DNA of 64,000 nucleotides. Origin: a virus. The position numbers and the translations under genes were made by a program. This document shows, one piece after another, positions 12,672 through 20,444 of this stretch; the stretch's first letter is position 1, and every line of letters begins with the position of its first letter. Location: positions 1-64,000 of IMG/VR virus record IMGVR_UViG_3300032236_000803; one strand, 5' to 3'. Under the pieces are notes generated by a model that worked only from the letters and a program-made list of their open reading frames with translations, was not told where the DNA came from and ran no database searches.

Positions 12672-13320
12672 TCATTGTCCTCCTGTAACGTTACGAGAAC
12701 TCACTACAGAGTCAATTAACGGTAAACGACATTATGTAACTGATAAGGGAAAATATGTTTCTATAACGACTATGCTTGGTGAATTCAAGAAAAAGTCAAT
12801 ATGGGAATGGAGACAACGAGTAGGTAATGAAGAAGCAAATAGAATTTCATCAACTGCTTCGTCAAGAGGTACAAAAGTACATACTCTGTGTGAAACTTAT
12901 CTCAATAATAAAGAAGTAACTACCAAATCCGCTTTTCCAGACGCAATAGCTGCTTTCTTTTCTATAAAACACATTCTACATAACATAAACAACATACATT
13001 TTTTAGAATGCGCTTTATATTCAAATCAATTGATGGTTGCTGGAAGGTGTGATTGTATTGGTGAATATGATGGCGTTTTATCAGTAATAGATTTTAAAAC
13101 ATCATTAAGAGAAAAAGAGGAAGAATGGATTGAAGATTATTTTATTCAAGCAACGTTTTATGCTGCTGCATATTATGAATTGACTGGAATAAAAATTTCT
13201 CAAGTTGTTATTATCATTGCTGTTGATGATGGAAATCCTCAAGTATTTGTTAAACAAACGAAAGATTATATTAAACCTTTGATTTCTAAGGTAAATTATT
13301 ATAGGGAAAATTATGCGTAA
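12661..13320 (+). CDS. PD-(D/E)XK exonuclease, MGME1/RecB-like
   Basis: A 219-residue nuclease from the ATG at 12661; a TTG at 12649 would add four residues, but neither has an ideal ribosome-binding site. The C-terminal half has the RecB-type signature: E116 in H-F-L-E-C, D131 in G-R-C-D-C-I-G, and D144-F-K146 (V-I-D-F-K-T-S), followed by Q-A-T-F-Y-A-A-A-Y-Y. This is the motif set of MGME1-like single-strand exonucleases found in many T4-like phages. A role in recombination or DNA end processing is likely. Confidence 0.85.
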   Translation: MQFNHCPPVTLRELTTESINGKRHYVTDKGKYVSITTMLGEFKKKSIWEWRQRVGNEEANRISSTASSRGTKVHTLCETYLNNKEVTTKSAFPDAIAAFFSIKHILHNINNIHFLECALYSNQLMVAGRCDCIGEYDGVLSVIDFKTSLREKEEEWIEDYFIQATFYAAAYYELTGIKISQVVIIIAVDDGNPQVFVKQTKDYIKPLISKVNYYRENYA

Positions 13321-13762
13321 ATTATTTTTATTGTTTATTCTTTCGGTAAATGTGTATTCATTTGAATTACCGAATAAAGAAGTAACTTCAGGCGATTATG
13401 ATACATTATTAGATAAGAAAACTCTTTGCGTACCAAACTACACATCAGGTAAAGATGAAGATGGAAATAATGTCCGCCATGTACCTCAGAAAATTAAGAA
13501 TATTGTTTTCCAAGAATATGGAATTCTTAAAGAAGACAGATCGAATTATGTTATTGATCATTTAGTCAATCTTTCTAATGGTGGATTGAATAATTTATAT
13601 AATCTATGGCCACAACCAAAAGAAGAAGGTCATAAGAAAGATAGATTAGAAAATAAACTACATAAAATGGTTTGTAATGGCGAGATATCTTTGAAAGAAG
13701 CTCAAGAAGCTATTAAGGATAATTGGGTTGTTGCTTATTCCAAATATGTAGAAGAAGAATAA
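13313..13762 (+). CDS. Secreted HNH-like nuclease
   Basis: A 149-residue protein with an N-terminal signal peptide (M-R-K-L-F-L-L-F-I-L-S-V-N-V-Y-S). The mature part has the HNH-type core I-D-H-L-V-N-L-S-N-G-G-L-N-N-L-Y-N-L-W (residues 81-99), with D82-H83, N94 and a downstream H107. Related secreted proteins with D-H-x-I/V-x-L-x-x-G-G-S/L-N are annotated as HNH nucleases. The target is unknown; a periplasmic nuclease could degrade incoming or host DNA, or act at superinfection. The gene overlaps the end of the exonuclease gene. Confidence 0.75.
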   Translation: MRKLFLLFILSVNVYSFELPNKEVTSGDYDTLLDKKTLCVPNYTSGKDEDGNNVRHVPQKIKNIVFQEYGILKEDRSNYVIDHLVNLSNGGLNNLYNLWPQPKEEGHKKDRLENKLHKMVCNGEISLKEAQEAIKDNWVVAYSKYVEEE

Positions 13763-13796
13763 TTCTTTACTTTTGTAATATTAGGATTTAAACTTA

Positions 13797-13804
13797 TATA
13801 AATA
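13797..13804 (+). promoter_or_regulatory. T4-type late promoter
   Basis: An exact TATAAATA, 108 bases upstream of the RlpA-like gene. The long leader between it and the gene holds the palindrome at 13877-13893. Confidence 0.65.
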
Positions 13805-13876
13805 GAAAACCGACTTATAAAATAAGTCTATTAGAATACTTTTCAAAGTAAAAGTAATCTTTTCATCAAATAGTAA

Positions 13877-13893
13877 AGCGTCAATTTGACGCT
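13877..13893 (+). promoter_or_regulatory. 17-bp palindrome in the RlpA leader
   Basis: AGCGTCAA-T-TTGACGCT, perfectly symmetrical, ending six bases before the AGGAG ribosome-binding site of the RlpA-like gene. It could be an operator for a dimeric protein or form a GCGTC/GACGC hairpin in the mRNA leader. Confidence 0.45.
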
Positions 13894-13911
13894 CCAATAG
13901 GAGAAATAAAG

Positions 13912-14250
13912 ATGAAATTATTATCAATAATTGTTATGTTTTTGGTGCTCAGTTTTTCGGTAGCTGCGGAACAAGTAGGAACCGCTTCTTGGTATGGTGG
14001 AAAATTCCACGGAAGAAAGACGGCATCAGGACAAATCTTTAATACGCATAAATTAACTGCTGCGCATAAAACGCTAAAGCTTGGATCTAAAATTAAAGTT
14101 ACTAATCTACATAATCATAGATCAGTGATTGTATTAATTAACGACCGTGGTCCATTTGTCAGAGGAAGGATTATTGATCTTTCTTATGCTGCCAAAGAAG
14201 CTTTAGATATGGGCGGTACTGCTAAAGTCTCAATAAAGGTGTTAGATTAG
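13912..14250 (+). CDS. RlpA-like double-psi beta-barrel protein (exported)
   Basis: A 112-residue protein with a signal peptide of about 19 residues and then a complete RlpA domain. G-T-A-S-W-Y-G-G-K-F-H-G-R-K-T-A-S-G (about 23-40) and N-D-R-G-P-F-V-R-G-R-I-I-D-L-S (about 77-91) are family signatures. RlpA cleaves glycan strands lacking stem peptides or binds them. There is no lipobox Cys and no SPOR domain. It is under a late promoter, so it probably helps in cell-wall remodelling or lysis from the periplasm, alongside the cytoplasmic endolysin encoded at 3050-3535. Confidence 0.9.
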   Translation: MKLLSIIVMFLVLSFSVAAEQVGTASWYGGKFHGRKTASGQIFNTHKLTAAHKTLKLGSKIKVTNLHNHRSVIVLINDRGPFVRGRIIDLSYAAKEALDMGGTAKVSIKVLD

Positions 14251-14253
14251 ATT

Positions 14254-14493
14254 ATGAAAAAGAAATTGACAAAACCTAAACTTGAAGAAATGGAAAAGTT
14301 CTCAAGGAATATACTAGAAATAGTTGAACGCGATAAATTGGAATATATTGAAGCGATAACAGAATACTCTGAATCAATCGGATTAGAGATTGATGTTGCC
14401 GCTAGTCTTATAACTCCATATCTAAAAGATAAGATATCTGAAGAAGCAAGAAAGAATAATCTTATTGAGAAAATGCCAGTAATATTGTTTTAA
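14254..14493 (+). CDS. 33: gp33-like late transcription coactivator
   Basis: A 79-residue acidic helical protein. The spacing of the segments Y-I-E-A-I-T-E-Y and L-I-T-P-Y-L-K-D-K-I-S-E-E-A resembles the short gp33 proteins of T4-like environmental phages, which end with a similar L-K-x-K-I-x-x-E-A block. T4 gp33 links RNA polymerase to the sliding clamp for transcription from TATAAATA promoters, which are abundant in this genome. It sits directly before gp59 and gp32. The match is by pattern and context, so the confidence is moderate. Confidence 0.6.
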   Translation: MKKKLTKPKLEEMEKFSRNILEIVERDKLEYIEAITEYSESIGLEIDVAASLITPYLKDKISEEARKNNLIEKMPVILF

Positions 14494-14495
14494 TT

Positions 14496-15083
14496 ATGTC
14501 CCCGCTTGACTCTGGAAATATGTACAATTCGTTAAAGTTACATTTTAACGATGATAAGTATGATTATTTTAAATATAACGGAAAAACCAGAATCCGTATG
14601 ATTCCATCGAATCATTTGGAGATTTTTGGTATACTTAATACCAAGTATAAAGAGAATCTACAAAACTTTTATATTTCAAATTTTCTTATTGATTCTAAAG
14701 TTTGGATAGGCGATTTATTATCCGAAGAATGTGACAGTATATACAAAGAATGGAATAAGAAAAGTAATAATTTGACTTATATCTATAAAAACAATATTAT
14801 AGCATTAATGGGTGAAGTATCAGATGTAAATGATCTAATACTCGTTAAAGACGATTATCCTTTATTATTAAAAAGGGTTTTCCAGGAAAAGATTTCTTTA
14901 GAGACTTTGTTAATAACAAACTCAATAATCAAGTTTTTTCCAATTTGGAATAGAGATATCAAGGAAGATATCATTTGGCCTCAATTCAAGAAGAAATGTA
15001 TTAAGTATTTCCCGTTCCTATCATTCGATAAAGATAGGATGACGGAGATTCTTAAAATAGAGGTAAAAAGAGCGTATAAATAG
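14496..15083 (+). CDS. 59: gp59 helicase loader
   Basis: A 195-residue protein matching T4 gp59: M-S-P-L-D-S-G-N-M-Y-N-S-L-K-L-H-F, followed by K-Y-D-Y-F-K-Y-N-G-K-T and the C-terminal F-P-I-W-N-R-D-I-K block. gp59 loads the replicative helicase gp41 onto forked DNA covered with gp32. Its position next to gp32 matches the T4 order (33, 59, 32), which further supports the gp33 call upstream. The length is close to that of the T4 protein (217 residues). Confidence 0.9.
   Translation: MSPLDSGNMYNSLKLHFNDDKYDYFKYNGKTRIRMIPSNHLEIFGILNTKYKENLQNFYISNFLIDSKVWIGDLLSEECDSIYKEWNKKSNNLTYIYKNNIIALMGEVSDVNDLILVKDDYPLLLKRVFQEKISLETLLITNSIIKFFPIWNRDIKEDIIWPQFKKKCIKYFPFLSFDKDRMTEILKIEVKRAYK
15075..15082 (+). 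promoter_or_regulatory. T4-type late promoter
   Basis: Exact TATAAATA overlapping the last codons and stop of gp59, 69 bases before gp32. Confidence 0.55.
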
Positions 15084-15151
15084 TAATATATTATGCGTTT
15101 GTGGATAAGTTGTTAAAATTGTAATACGAATGTTAATAAGAGGTAATACGT

Positions 15152-16042
15152 ATGTCATTTGCTAATTTAAAAAGAAATTCAGGTTCTAGTCTAGAAAAGC
15201 TTGCTAAGGCAGCTGAGTCTATGAATTCTGGTAATCAAAATCCCGATGCTGAAAAGTATTGGAAGTGTCAAGTAGATAAGGCTGGTAACGGCTATGCTAT
15301 CATTCGATTCCTTCCTGCCCCTCCTCAAGACGGTGATAATGGTCTTCCATGGATCAAGTATTATGATCACGGTTTCCAAGGTCCAGGCGGTTGGTACATC
15401 GAAAAGAGTCTAACTTCAATCAATAAGGAAGATCCAGTCTCTAAATATAATTCCGATCTTTGGGCTTCAGGTATCGACGCAAATAAGGAAATTGCTCGTA
15501 AGCAGAAGCGTAGATTGCATTATGTATCAAACATTTACGTAATTAAGGATTCTGCTAATCCTCAGAATGAGGGAAAGACTTTTTACTTTGAATATGGTAA
15601 GAAGATTTTTGAAAAGATCACTCAAGCAATGAATCCTCAATTTGAAGATGATCAAAAAATCGATCCCTTTAATCTTTGGACTGGCGGTAACTTCAAGCTG
15701 AAGATTCGTAAGGTTGATGGATATCAAAATTATGATCTATCAGAATTTGATAAATCTGCTCCTTTGTTTGATAATGATGATGAATTAGAAGTTGTTTATA
15801 ATTCAGAATACTCTCTTTCTGAACTTCTCGATAATAAGAATTTTAAGTCTTATGAAGATTTAGAGAAGAGATTGAATAAAGTTCTCGGATTAAACGCTAC
15901 TACCGCAAAACCATCTACGATGGAAAGTATTAAGCAAACTAATATTTCCAATAAAGAAAAGGAAATTGAAGAATCTTTTGTTGATTCGTTAGAAGAAGAC
16001 GAGAGTATGGATTTCTTCGCTGATCTTTTAGGCGAAGATTGA
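15152..16042 (+). CDS. 32: gp32 single-stranded DNA-binding protein
   Basis: A 296-residue T4 gp32 homologue. It has the basic N-terminal LAST-type stretch (N-L-K-R-N-S-G), the OB-fold core with A-I-I-R-F-L-P and the K-Y-Y-D-H-G-F segment, and a long acidic C-terminal tail ending F-F-A-D-L-L-G-E-D. T4 gp32 binds zinc through His and three Cys; here only one Cys (39) is present, so the zinc site is lost, as in many relatives. It coats single-stranded DNA in replication, recombination and repair. A strong terminator follows. Confidence 0.95.
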   Translation: MSFANLKRNSGSSLEKLAKAAESMNSGNQNPDAEKYWKCQVDKAGNGYAIIRFLPAPPQDGDNGLPWIKYYDHGFQGPGGWYIEKSLTSINKEDPVSKYNSDLWASGIDANKEIARKQKRRLHYVSNIYVIKDSANPQNEGKTFYFEYGKKIFEKITQAMNPQFEDDQKIDPFNLWTGGNFKLKIRKVDGYQNYDLSEFDKSAPLFDNDDELEVVYNSEYSLSELLDNKNFKSYEDLEKRLNKVLGLNATTAKPSTMESIKQTNISNKEKEIEESFVDSLEEDESMDFFADLLGED

Positions 16043-16053
16043 TCCTAATATTT

Positions 16054-16078
16054 AAGGGGGCTTTCGCCCCCTTTTTTT
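16054..16078 (+). terminator. Rho-independent terminator after gp32
   Basis: GGGGGC (16056-16061), loop TTTC, GCCCCC (16066-16071) and a seven-T run. The facing gene ends inside the T run, so the hairpin separates convergent transcription units. Confidence 0.9.
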
Positions 16079-18185
16079 ATAATGGTCTTACTGAATTATA
16101 TTGAGCTTTTAATAGAGTAGGTTCATTTGATCTTGCTCCTATTTCTATGCCCATAGGAGATTCGTTTGAAGTTGTTTTCCTAGCACTAGCTTTTCCTTGA
16201 CTTCCTCCTGCGCCTCCTCCTTGATTAACGACTATTGGTTGTTGTGGTTGTGGCTGTGCATTTTTTTCTTTTATGTCTGCAATATTTCTAGATATGTTAT
16301 CTATCATCAATCCTTGCGTTGCTTCGTTTTGCCCTGCGGGTTTTAATTCAGCCGTTTTTGTAGGCCCATATTTGGTAGTATTTTCAGCTTGAACTGAATT
16401 GATTTTATTAACCAATTGCGGATCATTTTGGCCTTTCGCCATACCAGAAACCAATTCTCCTCCGCTTTTTAATACTCCTTTAACGGTATTAGTAGCGGCA
16501 ACTGTTTCTCCCGCTAAAGAACCTCCTAAAGTTTGTCCAGCTTTTTGCGTCAATGGAGTTTCTGGTTTTGCAACTTTTTCAGCAGTTTCGGATTTTATTG
16601 GTCCGTAGTTAGCCATTTTTTCGGCTTCTACTGGTTTAATTTTTTCAACCAATCCAGGATCGTTTAACCCTTTCATGAATCCTATTCCAGTTTGGCCTCC
16701 TACTTTCAACAACCCTTTAACGGTATTAGTCGCAGCAACTGTTTCACCCGCTAAAGAACCTCCTAAAGTTTCTCCAGCTTTTTGCATCAACGGAGTTTCC
16801 GGTTTTGCAACTTTTGCAGAAGCAGTAGAACCGCTGGAACCATTGGATGCTGCTGCAGTATTAATTTGTTCTTCTGAATATGGGTTTTTGCCGTTTTCAA
16901 TTTTAATAATTGAAGTCATCATCTTAGCCATTACTTTGGGATCATTTACGTCTATTTGATCCGTTGGCGAAACTCCTAATTCTTTAGATACGTTATTAAT
17001 ATACGCTGCTGTATTATTTTCTGAAGGAGGTGCGAATTTACCTATCATGGAAGATACGGTGTTTATTCCTCTCTTATCGTATAATTTTAATTGATGGGAT
17101 AATGCGGATAATCCTTCTTCTGGCGTATCAAACGATGCAAATCTAGCATTTTGTCCGGCTTCTAATGATGCTCCTGGTTGATTTGCAAAATTCAAATTTC
17201 CTGGATTATTATTTCTAATTCCTCTTGGTTGATTTTTTACAGCTGGATTCACTTCAGTATTTCCAGTAATAGAATCTATACCCTTTGCTATAGATTCCCC
17301 CATTTTGTTCGTTACATTACCTATTGCTGGAATTTCATTTAATGCCTTTCCTGCAAAAAATCCTCCAGCTAATGCTCCTAATGGTAAACTGATCCTAGTC
17401 AAAACGGTAGAAAGTCCTTCTAACAAAGTTGGTAATCTAGCTAATATAGGTCTTAGCGTTTTACTGATATTTTCAACGAACGGTTCTATCATTTTTGATA
17501 AATTTTTAAATAAACTTTCCATAGTTTCCGGAAGTTTTTTTAAAGCGTTTCCTATATTTTTAATAGATTTTGCTAAAGTCTCTCCTAAACTAGCTATCAT
17601 TTTTTTCAAAGAATCGGCTAAATTTTTTAATACTGAAGACCCTGATTTTTTGGAATTTGGACGAGTAGATGGTTTATTAGGTTTCTGTTTTTTATCGGAT
17701 TTAGATTTTTCTTTATTATTATCAAGATCAGTCAAATCCAAAGCAGGATTTCTAAAAGGAGCATCTAACCTTTCTATTTTCAAATGTTTTACATTAAGTT
17801 CGTTTATATCCAGCTTTTCTATTTTCAAATGTTTTATATTGTCTAATATAATTTGTTCTTTATTATCCTTTATTTCAGTTTGAAAATCTTCTGGCTTTGC
17901 GTCTAATAAATCTTGTTGGATAATCTCTTTCTTTAATTCGCTTCCTACAAATTTGACTAAATTTTGATTAATAGAATTCAAAACATTTTGGATGTCTTTA
18001 AGAGCTTTTAACGTTTTATCGTTTTCTTTAGCGTAAGTAGATATAAATTTATTATCATTAGCTGAAGCAGTATTAGTACCTACAAACCCAAATGAACCCA
18101 AAATCCTTTGTGATGCCATTTCTCGGAAATCTCTATTATCCGATTCTGGATTTTTGTTATATTTTAGTTGCGGTAAATTCGCCAT
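16077..18185 (-). CDS. Baseplate hub or tail protein with lytic domain
   Basis: A 702-residue virion protein. The N-terminal 200 residues are helical, with repeated H-L-K-I-E-K/R-L-D segments and a basic linker. Residues about 190-300 include amphipathic and Ala/Gly-rich membrane-like segments. A domain starting R-G-I-R-N-N-N-P-G-N-L (about residue 325) is typical of phage tail-associated peptidoglycan hydrolases. It is followed by two tandem copies of a roughly 80-residue unit (V-A-K-P-E-T-P-L-x-Q-K-A-G...). The gene is downstream of gp26/gp51, where T4-like phages place hub genes, so a role in penetrating the wall during injection is likely. I cannot assign it to a single T4 gene. Confidence 0.6.
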   Translation of the reverse strand: MANLPQLKYNKNPESDNRDFREMASQRILGSFGFVGTNTASANDNKFISTYAKENDKTLKALKDIQNVLNSINQNLVKFVGSELKKEIIQQDLLDAKPEDFQTEIKDNKEQIILDNIKHLKIEKLDINELNVKHLKIERLDAPFRNPALDLTDLDNNKEKSKSDKKQKPNKPSTRPNSKKSGSSVLKNLADSLKKMIASLGETLAKSIKNIGNALKKLPETMESLFKNLSKMIEPFVENISKTLRPILARLPTLLEGLSTVLTRISLPLGALAGGFFAGKALNEIPAIGNVTNKMGESIAKGIDSITGNTEVNPAVKNQPRGIRNNNPGNLNFANQPGASLEAGQNARFASFDTPEEGLSALSHQLKLYDKRGINTVSSMIGKFAPPSENNTAAYINNVSKELGVSPTDQIDVNDPKVMAKMMTSIIKIENGKNPYSEEQINTAAASNGSSGSTASAKVAKPETPLMQKAGETLGGSLAGETVAATNTVKGLLKVGGQTGIGFMKGLNDPGLVEKIKPVEAEKMANYGPIKSETAEKVAKPETPLTQKAGQTLGGSLAGETVAATNTVKGVLKSGGELVSGMAKGQNDPQLVNKINSVQAENTTKYGPTKTAELKPAGQNEATQGLMIDNISRNIADIKEKNAQPQPQQPIVVNQGGGAGGSQGKASARKTTSNESPMGIEIGARSNEPTLLKAQYNSVRPL

Positions 18186-18189
18186 TTTA

Positions 18190-18383
18190 TTATCCGTATT
18201 GTTGTTTTTGTCTTTCTAAACGATCATTTGTTTCTTTAATGTAATGTTCCAATTGCATAACATATAATTCTCTTTCCCACGGAATCATATTTTCTAAATC
18301 AGCAAGATTATATTTGTGGTGCTGCATCAATGCAAAATTAGTTCTAAAATAATTTGCTAAGTTATCATGACAAAAAGTTAAGC
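18190..18383 (-). CDS. 51: gp51-like baseplate hub assembly sequence, -1 frame of gp26
   Basis: An open frame of 64 codons with no start codon before an internal TTG-ATG (ATG at 18327-18325). Its sequence Y-F-R-T-N-F-A-L-M-Q-H-H-K-Y-N and E-N-M-I-P-W-E-R-E-L-Y-V matches the gp51 family, the catalyst of T4 hub assembly. The conserved part begins before the first ATG, so independent initiation would truncate it to 45 residues. The frame overlaps the end of gp26 and is reached by a -1 shift at T TTT TTA. Either a frameshift fusion or a short separate protein is made; the fusion is favoured. Confidence 0.7.
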
Positions 18384-19097
18384 TAAAAAATTCTCAAGTC
18401 CCTCCATGGTAATTTTATGCTCAAATCCGCATTTAGCACAAACTATGTCTATTTCTTTTTTTAATTTTGGTAAATGGTTAAAATGTTCTTCTATCTTTTT
18501 AAATTGCTCGTTATTTAAACCGTCTAACCAATTCGTCAATTCAGATTTAGTGAATTCGTCTCTGTAATAAACTTTTTCGGAATCAAATACGTAATCTACG
18601 CAATCAGCTATAATATCTGTTGTCATTTCTAATATATCTGAATCTTCTTTAAAATTCTTTACTATATCAAAATTAGGATGTTTCATTTTAAGACCAAGTT
18701 CTGGTTCTAACTGGATAATATCATTATAATCATTTAAATCGACATCTACTTCTAAAATATTGATAGAAGTTTCCATCTGATTACCGCATTCTTCATTTTC
18801 GATATTATTTTTACAAACATATCTCGGTTTAATTACTTCTCCAATAGACCTAGCTCTTAATTGTAAGAAAAAGAATTCAGTATCTGTTGTGGATAATGAA
18901 TCAATATCAATTTTACTTTTACAGCAATTTTTTATGACTTCTTTAATATTGTCGTTTATAAAAATAGGATCATCAGATTCTAAAGCAATCATTAAAATCT
19001 TTTGTTCTTTCACCGTAAAAGGTCTGTATTTAACTTTTTCGTTTTTAATAGGTAAAGTCAATTCATACGTAGGTGCATTAATTATAGGCAAACTCAT
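18378..19097 (-). CDS. 26: gp26-like baseplate hub subunit
   Basis: A 239-residue homologue of T4 gp26. It begins with a P-x-Y-E-L-T-L-P-I-K-N-E-K-V-K-Y-R-P-F-T-V-K-E-Q-K-type block and continues with F-L-Q-L-R-A-R-S-I-G-E. Two Cys pairs, C95/C104 and C220-x2-C223, could form a zinc site, as the family has. gp26 is part of the T4 hub assembly pathway. Its last sense codons carry GGAGGG, nine bases and T TTT TTA, so a fraction of ribosomes may continue in the gp51 frame. Confidence 0.88.
   Translation of the reverse strand: MSLPIINAPTYELTLPIKNEKVKYRPFTVKEQKILMIALESDDPIFINDNIKEVIKNCCKSKIDIDSLSTTDTEFFFLQLRARSIGEVIKPRYVCKNNIENEECGNQMETSINILEVDVDLNDYNDIIQLEPELGLKMKHPNFDIVKNFKEDSDILEMTTDIIADCVDYVFDSEKVYYRDEFTKSELTNWLDGLNNEQFKKIEEHFNHLPKLKKEIDIVCAKCGFEHKITMEGLENFLA
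18384..18405 (-). promoter_or_regulatory. Candidate -1 ribosomal frameshift signal
   Basis: Within the end of gp26, on the minus strand: Shine-Dalgarno-like GGAGGG (18405-18400), a 9-nt spacer, and slippery heptamer T TTT TTA (18390-18384) in the correct phase, three codons before the zero-frame stop counting from the start of TTT. The layout copies E. coli dnaX, where an SD-like sequence about 10 nt upstream stimulates -1 slippage. No clear downstream hairpin is seen. Confidence 0.65.
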
Positions 19098-19108
19098 TTA
19101 TTTCTCCA

Positions 19109-19639
19109 TTATTTTTGTAAATATCTGTATGCAAAAGTGACCATTAATTTATGAACTTCATTTGCTGCTGCCCAATCAAGTTTCATAGGATGTACTGAAA
19201 TAGGAAACGCTTCAAATAATCTCGCTTTATATGACTCTTTACCGGCTAAATCATATTGAATTATTTCTACCGTTCCTCTATAATTATCTTTGTATTCAAA
19301 ATCAAATTGTACTCCTTCTGGAGTATTCGTAGCAGCATTGGACATTATATCCATCCAAGAATCAAATAATTCTTTCTCTCTCATATCATCAGAACATATA
19401 AAGGTAAGATTGACCTTTTCATAAAAATTCTGCACTGGAAAATATTGCACAGGACCGTACGTTTTCTGTTCAACTAAAGAAAACGTTCTTGACGGCAACT
19501 CAGAACCTTCGCATCTAAAACTCAAAGAACGAGTATCAAACGGGCTTATTATAGGACCAGTTATATTAACGGTGAAATTATATGGTCTTGCGACTTCTTT
19601 AGGAAAACTGTTTAGGAATTCGGATATATTTGCGACCAT
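19109..19639 (-). CDS. Tail-tube-like protein (T4 gp19 family, gp54 candidate)
   Basis: A 176-residue protein with the fold pattern of the T4 gp19 tail-tube family: A-R-P-Y-N-F-T-V near the start, S-F-R-C-E-G-S-E-L-P-S-R-T-F, then a conserved Y-K-D-N-Y-R-G-T-V and a closing F-P-I-S-V-H-P-M-K-L-D-W. The main tail tube gene usually lies next to the sheath gene gp18, which is not here. Beside gp26 and gp48 this copy is more likely gp54, the baseplate protein that starts tube assembly, which shares the fold. Exact identity uncertain. Confidence 0.75.
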   Translation of the reverse strand: MVANISEFLNSFPKEVARPYNFTVNITGPIISPFDTRSLSFRCEGSELPSRTFSLVEQKTYGPVQYFPVQNFYEKVNLTFICSDDMREKELFDSWMDIMSNAATNTPEGVQFDFEYKDNYRGTVEIIQYDLAGKESYKARLFEAFPISVHPMKLDWAAANEVHKLMVTFAYRYLQK

Positions 19640-19640
19640 T

Positions 19641-20432
19641 TTATTTTCTTCTTATAGTTTGTAAGGAATCTTTCCAAACAGTATTTCTACCTTTCTTTTG
19701 GAATTTGTCTACTTCTAATTCAGCAGCAAATAACCATTCATGCGCTTGTATAGGCAAAATTCTACTTTTTATTTGTTGCGTTAAATACATTTTGATACAA
19801 GGTTTAAATGCTTTCAAATTGGATTTGGATTTTAAAAAATCATAAGTTATTTTCAATCTTATAATATCAGTTTGTTTATTATGGATTTTTGGAATAGTTA
19901 ACAATTCTGCTAGAAATGCTAATCGTAAATCTGTTGGAAGGTAATGTAAATTCAATCCCAAAAAACCATCTCCGTTTTTTAATTTCTTTTTTTCTAACAA
20001 TATCATTAAAGGGAGTTTATCCCAATAAGGTAATTCGTCTTTCCAATAAGCATCATACAAATAAAAATACATACCGCCAGTAACAAATCGGTTGTTATAA
20101 TAATTTGTCGTTATAATGTTTTCGTTCTGGATATTTGTCTGTAATGCTTTTAATTTTAATTGTAACCAACCAATAGAAATTTCTCTTAATTGTTCTCTTT
20201 CTTGTCTTGATGCGCGTAAAAACCTTTCCAGAATCGGTGGAAGTTCTGCCATACCGAAAAAATTTGAATTCAATTCGGTTTGTAAATTTTTTTCAGCAAT
20301 TTTTACTGGTTTATTATCAGCGCTTAAATAATGCCACAATCCAATCCCCTGGGCATATGGATTGAATATGAATTTTTTGTCTTTATATTCGACAATAACC
20401 CAATCAGTATATTTTTTAAATTCTTGTGGCAT
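19641..20432 (-). CDS. Conserved phage structural-region protein
   Basis: A 263-residue protein, tryptophan- and tyrosine-rich in its first 40 residues and strongly helical after that (L-E-R-F-L-R-A-S-R-Q-E-R-E-Q-L-R). Proteins at this position between gp54-like and gp4 are conserved in T4-like environmental phages but have no known function that I can state. No signal peptide or catalytic motif is apparent. It is followed almost without gap by the tube-like gene, so all the genes from gp4 to the hub protein form one minus-strand late operon. Confidence 0.6.
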   Translation of the reverse strand: MPQEFKKYTDWVIVEYKDKKFIFNPYAQGIGLWHYLSADNKPVKIAEKNLQTELNSNFFGMAELPPILERFLRASRQEREQLREISIGWLQLKLKALQTNIQNENIITTNYYNNRFVTGGMYFYLYDAYWKDELPYWDKLPLMILLEKKKLKNGDGFLGLNLHYLPTDLRLAFLAELLTIPKIHNKQTDIIRLKITYDFLKSKSNLKAFKPCIKMYLTQQIKSRILPIQAHEWLFAAELEVDKFQKKGRNTVWKDSLQTIRRK

Positions 20433-20444
20433 AAGGTATTTATT

